From NCBI RefSeq assembly GCF_008727795.1, contig NZ_CP044222.1:3906001-3970000 (forward strand): a stretch of DNA of 64,000 bases. The letters are read 5' to 3'. Below are positions 26,562-35,376 of this stretch, piece by piece. The stretch's first letter is position 1, and the number at the start of each line of letters is the position of its first letter. Both the position numbers and the translations under genes were made by a program. The notes below the pieces were generated by a model. That model searched no databases, was not told where the DNA came from, and was given only the letters and a program-made list of their open reading frames with translations. This DNA is from Nitrincola iocasae (lineage in GTDB: Bacteria > Pseudomonadota > Gammaproteobacteria > Pseudomonadales > Balneatricaceae).

Positions 26562-26766
26562 CGAGTTGTCCTCTTGGTTATTTTTATAGAGTTCCCCACT
26601 AGGTGCGGGGACAGATGCTTTTATTGGTGGCACAACTTTAGGCAGCAGGCACTCAGGAGGAAAGATTCTGTAAGTAATGCCTTTAATGGATAAAAACCGC
26701 GTTTTGTTTATATTGTTCACAGGTGTTTTACGCTACTATCAAACTTTACTTACCCATAAAATAATA

Positions 26767-28419
26767 ATGTCTGATGCGCCACTACTTGTGTTAAGAAAAC
26801 TCAAATTAAAAACCCGTATGATTCTGGTACTGGGATTGGTCAGTGCCATTCAAACCGGACTGATCGGCGGCTTTGCCTGGTATTATCTCAGCGACTCTCT
26901 GGATGATGAGATCGGGCAGCGTGCCTTAATGGTGGCCAAAACCATTGCCGCCATGCCCGAGATCATCACCGGTGTGCAAAACCGGGATCAGGCTGCACTC
27001 AATGCACTTGGCCACAAACTCGCTACGACCAACGAAGCCTTGTTTATCGTCATTGGCGATAAAAACAGCATACGTCTGGCTCACCCGAACCCGGATCGAC
27101 TGGGTCACTCCATGGCCGATGATGATGGTGATCAAGGTACTATTGCCCTGGTCGAAGGACTCGGCTATATCGACAAGGCGTTAGGCAGCCTAGGCCTCTC
27201 CATGCGCGGCAAAGCACCTATCTTCGACCTGACAGGTGAAGACATCATCGGCATCGTTTCTGTGGGCTATTCACTCAACCAGGTCCGATCGACCATTGCC
27301 CAATATAACCTGGTGCTGTTCTCAGTCATGGCGTTAATGCTGGTCGGCAGCGTGGTGGCGGCGATTATCATTGCCGGGCGCTTCAAACGTGCCATCTTCG
27401 GACTGGAGCCGGAGCAAATCGCGCGCTTGTTCGAAGAGCGCGATGCCACCTTACAATCGGTTCGTGAGGGCATCATTGCCATCAACCGCGAGGGTATTAT
27501 TACCACTTTTAATCGCACCGCCATTGAAACACTGGGCTTGAACCCCGACACCCGCCTGGCTGGCCAACCCATTACCAAAGTGCTACCAGCCAGTGTTTTG
27601 CCTGCTGTATTGAGTAGTGGCCAACCGGAATTTGACCAGGAAGTCTGGCTGAACAATCGTCAGATGATCGTCAATCGCCTACCGGTCAAACAGGGCAATG
27701 AGATTATTGGCGTCGTTTCCAGCTTTCGCCCCAGAGATGAGCTGGATCAGGTCAGTCGCCAGTTGACTCGTATTCAGCAATACGCCGACACCCTGCGCAG
27801 CCAAACCCACGAGTACTCCAATAAGCTACATACCATCGCCGGTCTGATTCAACTGGGTGCCACAGACGAAGCCCTGGCGCTCATTGGCAGTGAAGTCAGC
27901 GATCATCAGGCGCTCATTCACCTGCTCCTGGAATCTGTTCCCGACCCACTGCTGTCAGGCTGCCTACTGGGTAAATACAACCGGGCCCGTGAAATGGGTC
28001 TGAAATTGATCATTGACCCTGGCAGCCGGATGCTTGAATTACCCGACACTCTGCCCAGAGATCAACTGGTTACCGTTATAGGTAATCTGATCGACAACGC
28101 CATGGAAGCCACTCGAATGCAACTGCCCCTTGGGGGTGAAGTTCACCTCAGCATGAGTGATCTGGGCCATGATTTGATATTCGAAGTAGAAGACCAGGGC
28201 ACTGGAGTGGCGCCAGAAGATCAAGAGCGTATATTTGAAAAAGGCTTCACCAGCAAAGCAAGCAATAATCATGGCATTGGCCTGCATCTGGTGCGTAGCT
28301 TTGTCGACCAATGGGGTGGCTCCATCACTCTGGAAAATCTTACCGAAGGCGGATCACGCTTCACCCTCTACCTCCCCAAAACACCGACACAGTCCATGAC
28401 GGTTATGGAGACCCACTGA
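26767..28419 (+). CDS. CitA/DcuS-family sensor histidine kinase
   Basis: A kinase of about 550 residues: a first membrane helix (about 18-38), a periplasmic sCache/PAS ligand domain (about 40-175), a second membrane helix (about 185-205), a cytoplasmic PAS domain (DATLQSVREGIIAINREGII), and a DHp/catalytic region with the CitA-type H box RSQTHEYSNKLHTIAGL, N box NLIDNAMEA and G boxes DQGTGV and GIGLHLV. This family senses citrate, malate, succinate or tricarballylate. The start is uncertain: an in-frame ATG at 26677 would add 30 residues, but its AGGAGG is 17 bases away. It probably controls the divergent tctCBA operon. Confidence 0.88.
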   Translation: MSDAPLLVLRKLKLKTRMILVLGLVSAIQTGLIGGFAWYYLSDSLDDEIGQRALMVAKTIAAMPEIITGVQNRDQAALNALGHKLATTNEALFIVIGDKNSIRLAHPNPDRLGHSMADDDGDQGTIALVEGLGYIDKALGSLGLSMRGKAPIFDLTGEDIIGIVSVGYSLNQVRSTIAQYNLVLFSVMALMLVGSVVAAIIIAGRFKRAIFGLEPEQIARLFEERDATLQSVREGIIAINREGIITTFNRTAIETLGLNPDTRLAGQPITKVLPASVLPAVLSSGQPEFDQEVWLNNRQMIVNRLPVKQGNEIIGVVSSFRPRDELDQVSRQLTRIQQYADTLRSQTHEYSNKLHTIAGLIQLGATDEALALIGSEVSDHQALIHLLLESVPDPLLSGCLLGKYNRAREMGLKLIIDPGSRMLELPDTLPRDQLVTVIGNLIDNAMEATRMQLPLGGEVHLSMSDLGHDLIFEVEDQGTGVAPEDQERIFEKGFTSKASNNHGIGLHLVRSFVDQWGGSITLENLTEGGSRFTLYLPKTPTQSMTVMETH

Positions 28420-29102
28420 TGATACCCATCCGTTTATTAATTGTGGAAGACGACCGACAGATTGCCGAGATACAACGCCGTTTCGTTGAACGCCTGGAGG
28501 CGGTGGAACTCTGTGGTATCGCTCACAGCCTTGAAGACGCAAAAGACCTGATCGATGTAATGAAACCGGATCTGATGTTGCTGGATGTGTATTTCCCTGA
28601 AGGCAATGGCCTCGATCTGTTGCGTCAACTTCGGGCCGGAAACAGTGCCACCGACGTTATTCTGATTACCGCTGCCCGCGAAGTCGAGACCTTGCGCAGT
28701 GCCCTGAGAAGCGGCGTATTCGACTATATATTGAAGCCACTGGTATTTGAACGCCTGGATGAAGCCATCAACAATTACCGTCAGCATCTGCTGACACTGG
28801 ATGGACTGCAAAAAGTAGCACAAAAAGAAGTTGATGCCCTGCTGCCACGAGGACAACCACGCCAGGCACCCGGAACACCCCAGCGTCTACCCAAAGGCAT
28901 CGATGCACTGTCGCTCGACAAAATCCGCGCCGTAGTGCAGCAAGGGGATGACTGGAGCGCCGAAGCTGTTGGTCAGTGTATCGGTGCGTCAAGAACAACG
29001 GCCCGTCGTTACCTGGAATACCTGGTGAGTACCGAAGAGCTCAGTACCGAAGTTCACTATGGCACGGTCGGACGACCAGAACGGCGCTATCGCCCGCGCT
29101 GA
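28419..29102 (+). CDS. CitB/DcuR-family response regulator
   Basis: A 227-residue regulator with an N-terminal receiver domain (LLIVEDD acidic pocket, phosphoacceptor about D56 in MLLDVYFPEG, lysine in YILKPL) and a C-terminal helix-turn-helix (VGQCIGASRTTARRYLEYL) followed by GRPERRYR, as in CitB, DpiA and DcuR. The start ATG overlaps the kinase stop (TGATG). With the sensor it forms a two-component system for carboxylate uptake. Confidence 0.9.
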   Translation: MIPIRLLIVEDDRQIAEIQRRFVERLEAVELCGIAHSLEDAKDLIDVMKPDLMLLDVYFPEGNGLDLLRQLRAGNSATDVILITAAREVETLRSALRSGVFDYILKPLVFERLDEAINNYRQHLLTLDGLQKVAQKEVDALLPRGQPRQAPGTPQRLPKGIDALSLDKIRAVVQQGDDWSAEAVGQCIGASRTTARRYLEYLVSTEELSTEVHYGTVGRPERRYRPR

Positions 29103-29209
29103 CAGTGGCACCTATGCCACTCACGGTCCGGCTGACTAAAACCCTGCCCCAACACAAATAGTCATAGATTAAGAGTCATTGCTTTGACAATCCTGTGCTG
29201 AGCACTAAT

Positions 29210-29231
29210 AATATATGGATTTTCATATATT
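29210..29231. promoter_or_regulatory. ArsR-type inverted repeat upstream of the ACR3 gene
   Basis: AATATATG and CATATATT form a perfect 8-base inverted repeat with a 6-base spacer, inside an AT-rich stretch in the 228-base gap before the arsenite exporter gene. ArsR/SmtB regulators often bind such ATA-rich dyads. No arsR gene is present in the window, so a regulator would have to act from elsewhere. Confidence 0.45.
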
Positions 29232-29330
29232 TTAGAAAAGCAGTGGTTTTCTTATCAGTGTTTCCGTCAATAACAGCGCTAGCTTTCAACCTGACGAACC
29301 GCTTGTGGATAACCCATCAGGATATTGACT

Positions 29331-30410
29331 ATGTCACATGAAAATTCAGCACAACAAGCCCCCTCCACCGAAAGCATGGGTATTTTTGGTCGTTTTCTAT
29401 CGGTTTGGGTAGCTCTGGCTATTGTAGTGGGCATTCTGCTGGGTCAATTTGCTCCAGCTATACCCGAAGCCCTGGCAGCCTATGAGTATGCCCAGGTTTC
29501 CATACCGGTGGCGATGCTGATCTGGGCGATGATCTTCCCGATGATGGTGCAGATCGATTTTTCTGCACTGCTGGACGTTCGCAAACAACCGAAAGGGCTG
29601 GTCATCACCACGAGCGTCAACTGGCTGATTAAACCCTTCAGTATGTTTGCAATCAGTTGGTTTTTTCTCTTGGTGGTGTTCAAGCCCTTTATTCCGGAAC
29701 ATCTGGCCTATGAATACCTGGCCGGAGCCATACTGCTGGGGGCTGCGCCCTGTACCGCGATGGTGTTTGTATGGAGCTACCTGACCCGTGGGGATGCCGC
29801 TTATACCCTGGTGCAGGTCGCTCTGAATGACCTGATCATGCTGTTTGCCTTTGCCCCCATTGTGGTGCTGCTGCTCGGTATATCCAATATTCCAGTACCC
29901 TGGGATACGGTCGCCCTGTCGGTCATTCTGTATATTGTCATTCCACTAGGCGCCGGCTATTTAACCCGCATCACCCTGATTCGACAGCGTGGTCAAACAT
30001 GGTTTGATCAGGTCTTTATGCCACGCATAGGTTCGGTAACGCCCGTCGCGTTGATCATCACCCTGGTGTTGCTGTTTGCTTTTCAGGGTGAAGTGATCCT
30101 TAACAACCCGTTACATATTCTGTTGATTGCCGTCCCGCTGATTATTCAAACTCTACTCATCTTCCTGTTAGCCTACTATTGGGCAAAAAGCTGGAAAGTG
30201 CCGCATAATATTGCCGCTCCTGGCGCCATGATCGGTGCGAGTAATTTTTTTGAACTGGCCGTTGCTGCCGCGATTGCCTTATTTGGCTTACAATCAGGTG
30301 CAGCCCTGGCTACGGTGGTGGGGGTATTGGTTGAAGTGCCACTGATGTTGGCACTGGTTCGTTACGCCAATCGTACCAGAGGTCAGTTCGTCAACAATCC
30401 GCCCAGCTAA
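29331..30410 (+). CDS. arsB: ACR3-family arsenite exporter
   Basis: A protein of about 359 residues with ten predicted membrane helices, of the ACR3 (BART superfamily) type rather than the ArsB type. The essential cysteine lies in GAAPCTAMVFVWSYLTRGD and the conserved glutamate in VGVLVEVPLML. It extrudes As(III) or antimonite across the inner membrane. The ATG at 29331 follows AGGAT; an in-frame TTG lies 6 bases upstream. It is a single gene here, without arsC or arsR beside it. The symbol acr3 is equally used. Confidence 0.9.
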   Translation: MSHENSAQQAPSTESMGIFGRFLSVWVALAIVVGILLGQFAPAIPEALAAYEYAQVSIPVAMLIWAMIFPMMVQIDFSALLDVRKQPKGLVITTSVNWLIKPFSMFAISWFFLLVVFKPFIPEHLAYEYLAGAILLGAAPCTAMVFVWSYLTRGDAAYTLVQVALNDLIMLFAFAPIVVLLLGISNIPVPWDTVALSVILYIVIPLGAGYLTRITLIRQRGQTWFDQVFMPRIGSVTPVALIITLVLLFAFQGEVILNNPLHILLIAVPLIIQTLLIFLLAYYWAKSWKVPHNIAAPGAMIGASNFFELAVAAAIALFGLQSGAALATVVGVLVEVPLMLALVRYANRTRGQFVNNPPS

Positions 30411-30488
30411 GTATGTTTTTAGAGGTAGATCGATATAGAGGGTGGCATCTTCAGCCTGATGGCAGAAGATTATCAACCGGTTCCTGTA

Positions 30489-31577
30489 TCAAAACACATG
30501 CAATGAGTGCGCTTTCAGACTGAGGGTGACGGGCATCCCCTCATGCAACTGCTGACGTTCGACATAATGCACCGGAATAAAAAAGCTTAAGGGCAGCTCA
30601 GGTGCATGATCGGGCAGGACGCGGACGCTGGCATGTGGCCCCATTAATACCAACTCGGTAATAGATCCAGCGATGGGGTTTTCACTGTCACCCGGAACCG
30701 GACGATCCGGGCGTTGAAGCAGAATACTCTGCGGTGGGGCAATCCAGGTGACCTGATCACCGGTTGCATACTCAGAGGGCTGGTTAACCTTTATTGAACG
30801 TCCCGCCCAATCCAGACTAAGCCCCTCCTGCCCGACAGCGGCAACTCTCGCTGAAAAGATATTCTGCATACCCAACAGCCGCGCGACATCCGGGCTGGCG
30901 GGGAGCTGCATCAGACGCGTTGGATCAGCACACTGCAGCAACTGCCCGTGGTGCAACACACAGATGCGGTCCGCCAGTTGCAGCGCTTCATCCAGATCAT
31001 GGGTGACCAGTAACATGGGAATATCGATCTGTTTACGCAACAACGCCAGTTCGCGGCGTAATCGAAACCGGGTCACCTGATCTACTGCCGAAAAAGGCTC
31101 ATCCAACAGTAACAGATCAGGCTTTGACGCCAGCGCACGAGCCAACGCTACCCGCTGGCGCTGACCACCGGATAGCTGCGATGACAGTCGGTTATGCAAC
31201 CCCGACAGCTTGACCCGCTCCAGCCAGCCAAGAGCGGCTGCTTGGCGTTCTTGTCGCGGCAGGTGTGACATGGCCAGGGTCAGGTTTTGCAGTGCAGTCA
31301 GGTGCGGAAACAGCGCATACTGCTGAAATACCATCCCCACCCGTCGCTGCTCCGGTTTGAGGCAGATGCGTTGCGGACTATCCAGCCAGACACGTCCCTG
31401 ACAACGAATTTGCCCCTTAACATCGGTGTAGAGACCCGCCAAGGCACGCAGCAGTGTGGTTTTACCACTGCCGGAGGGTCCGATCAGCGCGACAATTTCA
31501 CCCGGCGCACAGCTCAGATCCATCTCCAGCGGGATCTGGCCCAGTGCACGCAGACTCATTTCCAGACCCGGATTCAT
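30489..31577 (-). CDS. modC: Molybdate ABC transporter ATP-binding protein
   Basis: A protein of about 362 residues with Walker A IGPSGSGKTT, signature LSGGQRQRVALARAL, Walker B LLLLDEPFSAVD and switch histidine VTHDLDEAL, plus a C-terminal mop/TOBE-like region (about 275-360). The ATG at 31577 overlaps the modB stop (ATGA). It energises molybdate or tungstate uptake together with ModA and ModB. The position after modB supports ModC over other ATPases of this type. Confidence 0.88.
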   Translation of the reverse strand: MNPGLEMSLRALGQIPLEMDLSCAPGEIVALIGPSGSGKTTLLRALAGLYTDVKGQIRCQGRVWLDSPQRICLKPEQRRVGMVFQQYALFPHLTALQNLTLAMSHLPRQERQAAALGWLERVKLSGLHNRLSSQLSGGQRQRVALARALASKPDLLLLDEPFSAVDQVTRFRLRRELALLRKQIDIPMLLVTHDLDEALQLADRICVLHHGQLLQCADPTRLMQLPASPDVARLLGMQNIFSARVAAVGQEGLSLDWAGRSIKVNQPSEYATGDQVTWIAPPQSILLQRPDRPVPGDSENPIAGSITELVLMGPHASVRVLPDHAPELPLSFFIPVHYVERQQLHEGMPVTLSLKAHSLHVF

Positions 31578-32245
31578 AAATGCCCCTTGTCTGAGTGGCG
31601 CTGAGTCTTCCACTGCACCAGCAACAAACTGACAAATGCCAGTGTTAACAGGAGTAACGACATCTGACCTGCAGCGGTCATATTAAGTGCCTGGACTTCA
31701 TCATAGATGGCGATTGACAGAGTACGCGTTTCGCCTGCGAGATTGCCACCCACCATTAACACCACACCAAATTCTCCCAGGGTATGGGTGAAGGTCAGCA
31801 AAAACGCACTGAGCAGACCGGGCCAGGCCAAGGGGAGCTCTACACGCCACAGGGCCTGCCAAAAATTCAAGCCACACACCCGTGCCGCATCGCGTACATC
31901 CGGGTCGATGGCGGCAAAGCTGTTCTGCACCGGTTGAATGGCGAAGGGCAAATTGGCGACCAGTGACACCAGCAGCAGGCCTTCAAACGTAAAGGCCAAC
32001 TGACGTCCTGTTAACCATTGCCAACCCGCCCCCAGCGGAGCATCCGGCGCGATTGAAAGCAGAAAATAGTACCCCAGTACGGTAGGCGGCAATACCAGCG
32101 GCAGAAAAATCAGACTTTGAATAAAGGGCCGAAAAGGCAGTTGGCGCACAGCCAGTGCTCGCCCTAAAAAGATACCGACAGGAAACAACAATACGCTGGT
32201 CCAGAAGGCCAGCTCCAGTGAAATCTGCAGAGCCTGCCAATCCAT
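31574..32245 (-). CDS. modB: Molybdate ABC transporter permease
   Basis: A 223-residue permease with five predicted helices and the ModB coupling block VRDAARVCGLNFWQALWRVELPLAWPG followed by THTLGEFGVVLMVGGN, split here only by the bases of one helix. The start overlaps the modA stop (TGATG). It forms the channel for molybdate or tungstate, with length and motifs as expected for the family. Confidence 0.92.
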   Translation of the reverse strand: MDWQALQISLELAFWTSVLLFPVGIFLGRALAVRQLPFRPFIQSLIFLPLVLPPTVLGYYFLLSIAPDAPLGAGWQWLTGRQLAFTFEGLLLVSLVANLPFAIQPVQNSFAAIDPDVRDAARVCGLNFWQALWRVELPLAWPGLLSAFLLTFTHTLGEFGVVLMVGGNLAGETRTLSIAIYDEVQALNMTAAGQMSLLLLTLAFVSLLLVQWKTQRHSDKGHL

Positions 32246-33027
32246 CAGTCGGGGAGTCCAAAACCGTGGCGCATTAAAATCTGTTTTGCTTCTGGCTGTT
32301 GAATATAGTCAAAGAAGGCCTGCGCCGCTTGACTGGCATTATTGATTAGCGCTGCGCGTTGAGTCAGTGGAGGATGCTCCGACTCGGGAATAAGCCAAGC
32401 TCGGCCCGGTAGATCCTCACGTCCACTGAGCAACGGCCAGGCCACCACACCCGCTTCGGCGGCACCCGAAAGTACGAACTGGACGGCTTGTGAGGCATTT
32501 TCGCCCAGTACGCGGAAACTGCTAACCTGTTCAGCTTTACCCAATCCCGTTAGCCAACCCATGGCAGCCACACCATAGGGCGCGTGTCGGGGATTGGCAA
32601 TCGATAGTTTGGCGGCATCCGAGCGCGTATCTAACCAGTGTTGAAAAGCTATGTCTGCCTGATCAGTCTCTAGCGTCTGACGACTATAAAAGGCGATTCG
32701 ACCGAGTGCATAATCATAGGGCTGCCCCATGATTAGCCCTTCTGATGCAAGCCGATCTATATAGGCGGCATCGGCTGAAAAGAACAATTCAAAGGGCGCA
32801 CCTTGCAGCAACTGGCTGGTAAATACGCCGGATGAGCCGAAGGTTAAGCTGATAGAGTACTGCGGGTAATGTTGATGAAATTGTTCGGCTATCTCGCGAA
32901 GCGCCTGTTGCAGATCGGCAGCAGCAGCCACGCGTACTGATGCTAGTATCTGGACACTGGTGGCCATGCAGAACAAAAATAACAGTCCCGCCAAGCCAAC
33001 ACGCTGGAACCATCTATGCTTAATCAT
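32245..33027 (-). CDS. modA: Molybdate-binding periplasmic protein
   Basis: A 260-residue type 2 binding protein with a signal peptide (VGLAGLLFLFCMATSVQILA). Family blocks are VAAAADLQQALREIAEQF, FGSSGVFTSQLLQGAPFELF and ANPRHAPYGVAAM. It binds molybdate or tungstate in the periplasm. Its start lies 8 bases inside the 3' end of the sigma-factor gene, so translation is probably coupled to it, which is unusual for a mod operon. Confidence 0.9.
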   Translation of the reverse strand: MIKHRWFQRVGLAGLLFLFCMATSVQILASVRVAAAADLQQALREIAEQFHQHYPQYSISLTFGSSGVFTSQLLQGAPFELFFSADAAYIDRLASEGLIMGQPYDYALGRIAFYSRQTLETDQADIAFQHWLDTRSDAAKLSIANPRHAPYGVAAMGWLTGLGKAEQVSSFRVLGENASQAVQFVLSGAAEAGVVAWPLLSGREDLPGRAWLIPESEHPPLTQRAALINNASQAAQAFFDYIQQPEAKQILMRHGFGLPD

Positions 33028-33631
33028 TCATATCAACCCACGGGTTCGGAGTAACGTCGATGCTATTATTCACCGATGGCCGGTAAGCATCAAACGGGCG
33101 CGGCACATGACAGCAGACATTGCCGACTTCATTAAAGCGCACCTGGCAGTTGGTGACCAGCAATCGGCGTAAGCGCTGACGTGCCCGACGCAAGCGCGCC
33201 TTGGTCGCGGTTAGTGTCAGCCCCTGTTGCTGTGCATAGTCTAGTTGCGCCATGCCTTGTAGATCACAGGCTTCTATGATTTCACGGTCAGTCGGCTCTA
33301 ACTCACGGATATTGCGTCTTAGGCAGAGATCCAGTTCATCAATAGCATCCCTGTCAGTCTCGGGTTGCGGGTGTTCAGGATTCAGCTCGGTCCAGGGCCT
33401 GGATCGACGATAGCGATCAATCAAGCTATTTTTAGCCACTCGAAATAACCAGGCTTTGGGGTTTGCCAGCTCACAAAAGCCTTTACCCTGCTGCATGGAT
33501 TTAACAAACACATCCTGAAGACAGTCATCAGTTTCATCGACATGTTGTAACTGATGATACAAAAATGCCCGCAGCTCTTTTTCATGGAGCTGCCAGGCAC
33601 GTAACACACACTCGAAATTAAGCTTATTCAT
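33020..33631 (-). CDS. sigZ: SigZ-type ECF RNA polymerase sigma factor
   Basis: A 203-residue sigma factor with region 2 (AFLYHQLQHVDETDDCLQDVF, NPKAWLFRVAKNSLIDRYRR) and region 4 (ELEPTDREIIEACDLQG, TATKARLRRARQRLRRLL). The C-terminal tail past region 4 carries cysteines (NCQVRFNEVGNVCCHVPR) as in the SigZ group, where such a tail may bind a metal or sense redox state; this is inferred. No anti-sigma gene is adjacent. It sits between a CxxC redox protein gene and modA and overlaps modA by 8 bases. Confidence 0.8.
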   Translation of the reverse strand: MNKLNFECVLRAWQLHEKELRAFLYHQLQHVDETDDCLQDVFVKSMQQGKGFCELANPKAWLFRVAKNSLIDRYRRSRPWTELNPEHPQPETDRDAIDELDLCLRRNIRELEPTDREIIEACDLQGMAQLDYAQQQGLTLTATKARLRRARQRLRRLLVTNCQVRFNEVGNVCCHVPRPFDAYRPSVNNSIDVTPNPWVDMND

Positions 33632-33637
33632 ACCTGA

Positions 33638-33868
33638 TCAGACCAACAGGCTGGCCACCTCATCCGCACTGGCGACCTTACCTTCAATGACGATTTCATC
33701 ATCAATGGCCAAAGCCGGTGTTCGCATAATACCCGCATCAATAATATCATTGGTATCAGTTACTTTGACTAACTCATAGACTATACCTTTGTTATTTGCG
33801 GCCAACTCGGTATTTTCGGTTAACTGCTTACATTTCGCACAGCCACTGCCATAGATAGTAAATTTCAT
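33638..33868 (-). CDS. Small thioredoxin-fold redox protein (TM0996/MTH895 family)
   Basis: A 76-residue thioredoxin-like protein with the active site GSGCAKCKQL at residues 7-16, a cis-proline region MRTPALAIDD and an EGKVASADEV end. These mini-thioredoxins often pair with YraQ/ArsP-type permeases, as here, 39 bases downstream of one. The likely role is thiol-disulfide exchange with a metalloid or the permease; direct evidence is lacking. The gene is followed 6 bases later by the sigma-factor gene. Confidence 0.85.
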   Translation of the reverse strand: MKFTIYGSGCAKCKQLTENTELAANNKGIVYELVKVTDTNDIIDAGIMRTPALAIDDEIVIEGKVASADEVASLLV

Positions 33869-33907
33869 CTTGATCTTCCCCTCATTAATTACCTGTTTAT
33901 AAACACA

Positions 33908-35254
33908 CTACCACCAATTACCGTAGATAAACCCGGTAATTGTCGCCATCACAACCACCAGCGCACAGTAAACCAGGGTTTTTTCGGTGCCCAATATGGT
34001 TCTGATCACCAGCATATTGGGTAAAGATAAAGCAGGGCCTGCCAAGAGCAAGGCCAGTGCCGGTCCTTTCCCCATACCGGCGCCCAACAGTGCTTCAACG
34101 ATCGGCACTTCTGTCAGGGTAGAAAAATACATTAATGCCCCCAGAACAGAGGCAAGCATTGTTGAAACCAGTGAGTTATCGCCCACGGCAGCCGCCACCC
34201 ACTGCGATGGAATAATGCCTTCATGACCGGGACGTCCCAGGGCAAAACCCGCCACAAACACACCCGCCAGCAGTAGCGGCAGAATCTGCTTGGCAAAATC
34301 CCAGCTTTGTACTGCCCATTCTCGATCCTGATCGCGCAGAGATGAGATCAACATTAACCCACCAATACCGATGACAAAGGGCAATTCAGGTATTGATGGC
34401 ATCATCACCGCAAACGCGGCCACAATGCCAGCCAGGATCAGCATCGGCAACATCGGCCACTGCCAGTGCCAAACCAACAACGCAGCTAAGCCAGCCGACA
34501 ATAGCGCTGTAATCGGCCATTTCCAGGCATAGATCTGCATCCAGACCGGGCTGTCAGCCGCTGCCCAGTTGGCAAATACCAGAATACCCACCATCAAGGC
34601 AAAAAACAGCGCGACTATCCCCATGGGTTTATCGCTACTACCGCCAGCAAAACCACGTTTATTGGTGATTGAACGCTGGGACTCCTCCTTGCGATAGATA
34701 AAATGCATGATGGTACCGATCACCAGGGCAAAGACGATGGCGCCCACGGCGCGAGCGATACCAATTTCGGCACCCAATACCTTGGCGGTGACCACCACAG
34801 CCATCACATTGATGGCAGGGCCGGAATACAGGAAGGCAATCGCCGCACCCAGGCCAGCACCGCGTTTATAGATACCACCAAACAGGGGCAACACGGTACA
34901 GGAGCATACCGCCAACAGGGTTCCTGATACGGAGGCTACACTGAAAGCGACCGGTTTTGAGGCATCCGGCCCCAGGTAACGCATCACCGCATCCTGGCTT
35001 AGATAGGTGGCCATCGCACCGGCAATTAAAAAGGCGGGCAGCAGGCATAAAATCACATGCTCACGTGCATACCAGTTGGTCAGCCTGAAAGCCTCCAGTA
35101 CCGCATTATCAAAGCGCTCGGTACCGGCAGGAATAAAGTAGATCAATAAGAATGCCGCTATCATCAGTAGCAACACCAGCCCTTCGCGAGGGTTGCTTCG
35201 ATACAGGGCCAAAAGACGGCTATACACGGCAGAACTCCTTGGTGTCTTGTTCAT
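33908..35254 (-). CDS. ArsP/YraQ-like (DUF318) permease
   Basis: A 448-residue membrane protein of the permease family that includes ArsP, with about 10-12 helices. The conserved cysteine motif VCSCTVLPLFGGIYKRGAG and FLYSGPAINVMA occur in the first half, and the second half has the matching LFLLAGPALSLPN-like block (LLLAGPALSLPNMLVI). ArsP members export trivalent methyl- and aromatic arsenicals; others are uncharacterised. The start may instead be GTG at 35227, which has a strong AAGGAG site; the ATG at 35254 lacks spacing. It is the first gene of a run that continues with the redox protein, sigZ and modABC. Confidence 0.82.
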   Translation of the reverse strand: MNKTPRSSAVYSRLLALYRSNPREGLVLLLMIAAFLLIYFIPAGTERFDNAVLEAFRLTNWYAREHVILCLLPAFLIAGAMATYLSQDAVMRYLGPDASKPVAFSVASVSGTLLAVCSCTVLPLFGGIYKRGAGLGAAIAFLYSGPAINVMAVVVTAKVLGAEIGIARAVGAIVFALVIGTIMHFIYRKEESQRSITNKRGFAGGSSDKPMGIVALFFALMVGILVFANWAAADSPVWMQIYAWKWPITALLSAGLAALLVWHWQWPMLPMLILAGIVAAFAVMMPSIPELPFVIGIGGLMLISSLRDQDREWAVQSWDFAKQILPLLLAGVFVAGFALGRPGHEGIIPSQWVAAAVGDNSLVSTMLASVLGALMYFSTLTEVPIVEALLGAGMGKGPALALLLAGPALSLPNMLVIRTILGTEKTLVYCALVVVMATITGFIYGNWW

Positions 35255-35283
35255 CCTTGACGGGTTAACTAGCTCCTACAGTA

Positions 35284-35331
35284 TAGAAGACGCACAAGAC
35301 ACTAAAAGGATGCATAACACTTTAGAAGACG
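35284..35331 (-). repeat. Two direct repeats in the permease promoter region
   Basis: TAGAAGACG occurs at 35284-35292 and again at 35323-35331 (CGTCTTCTA on the minus strand), 39 bases apart, upstream of the permease gene. CGTC is a common ECF -10 core, so these could relate to the SigZ-type factor, but I cannot define a -35 partner. Confidence 0.3.
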
Positions 35332-35376
35332 GGAAATAATAAATGCACAACACACCCCGTTATGTTGCAGTCAATT

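Noticed and set aside
26581..26677. AGGAGG near 26655 as the ribosome site for the sensor kinase ATG at 26677
   Set aside because: The gap of about 17 bases is too long for normal initiation, and the N-terminal extension lacks similarity to kinases.
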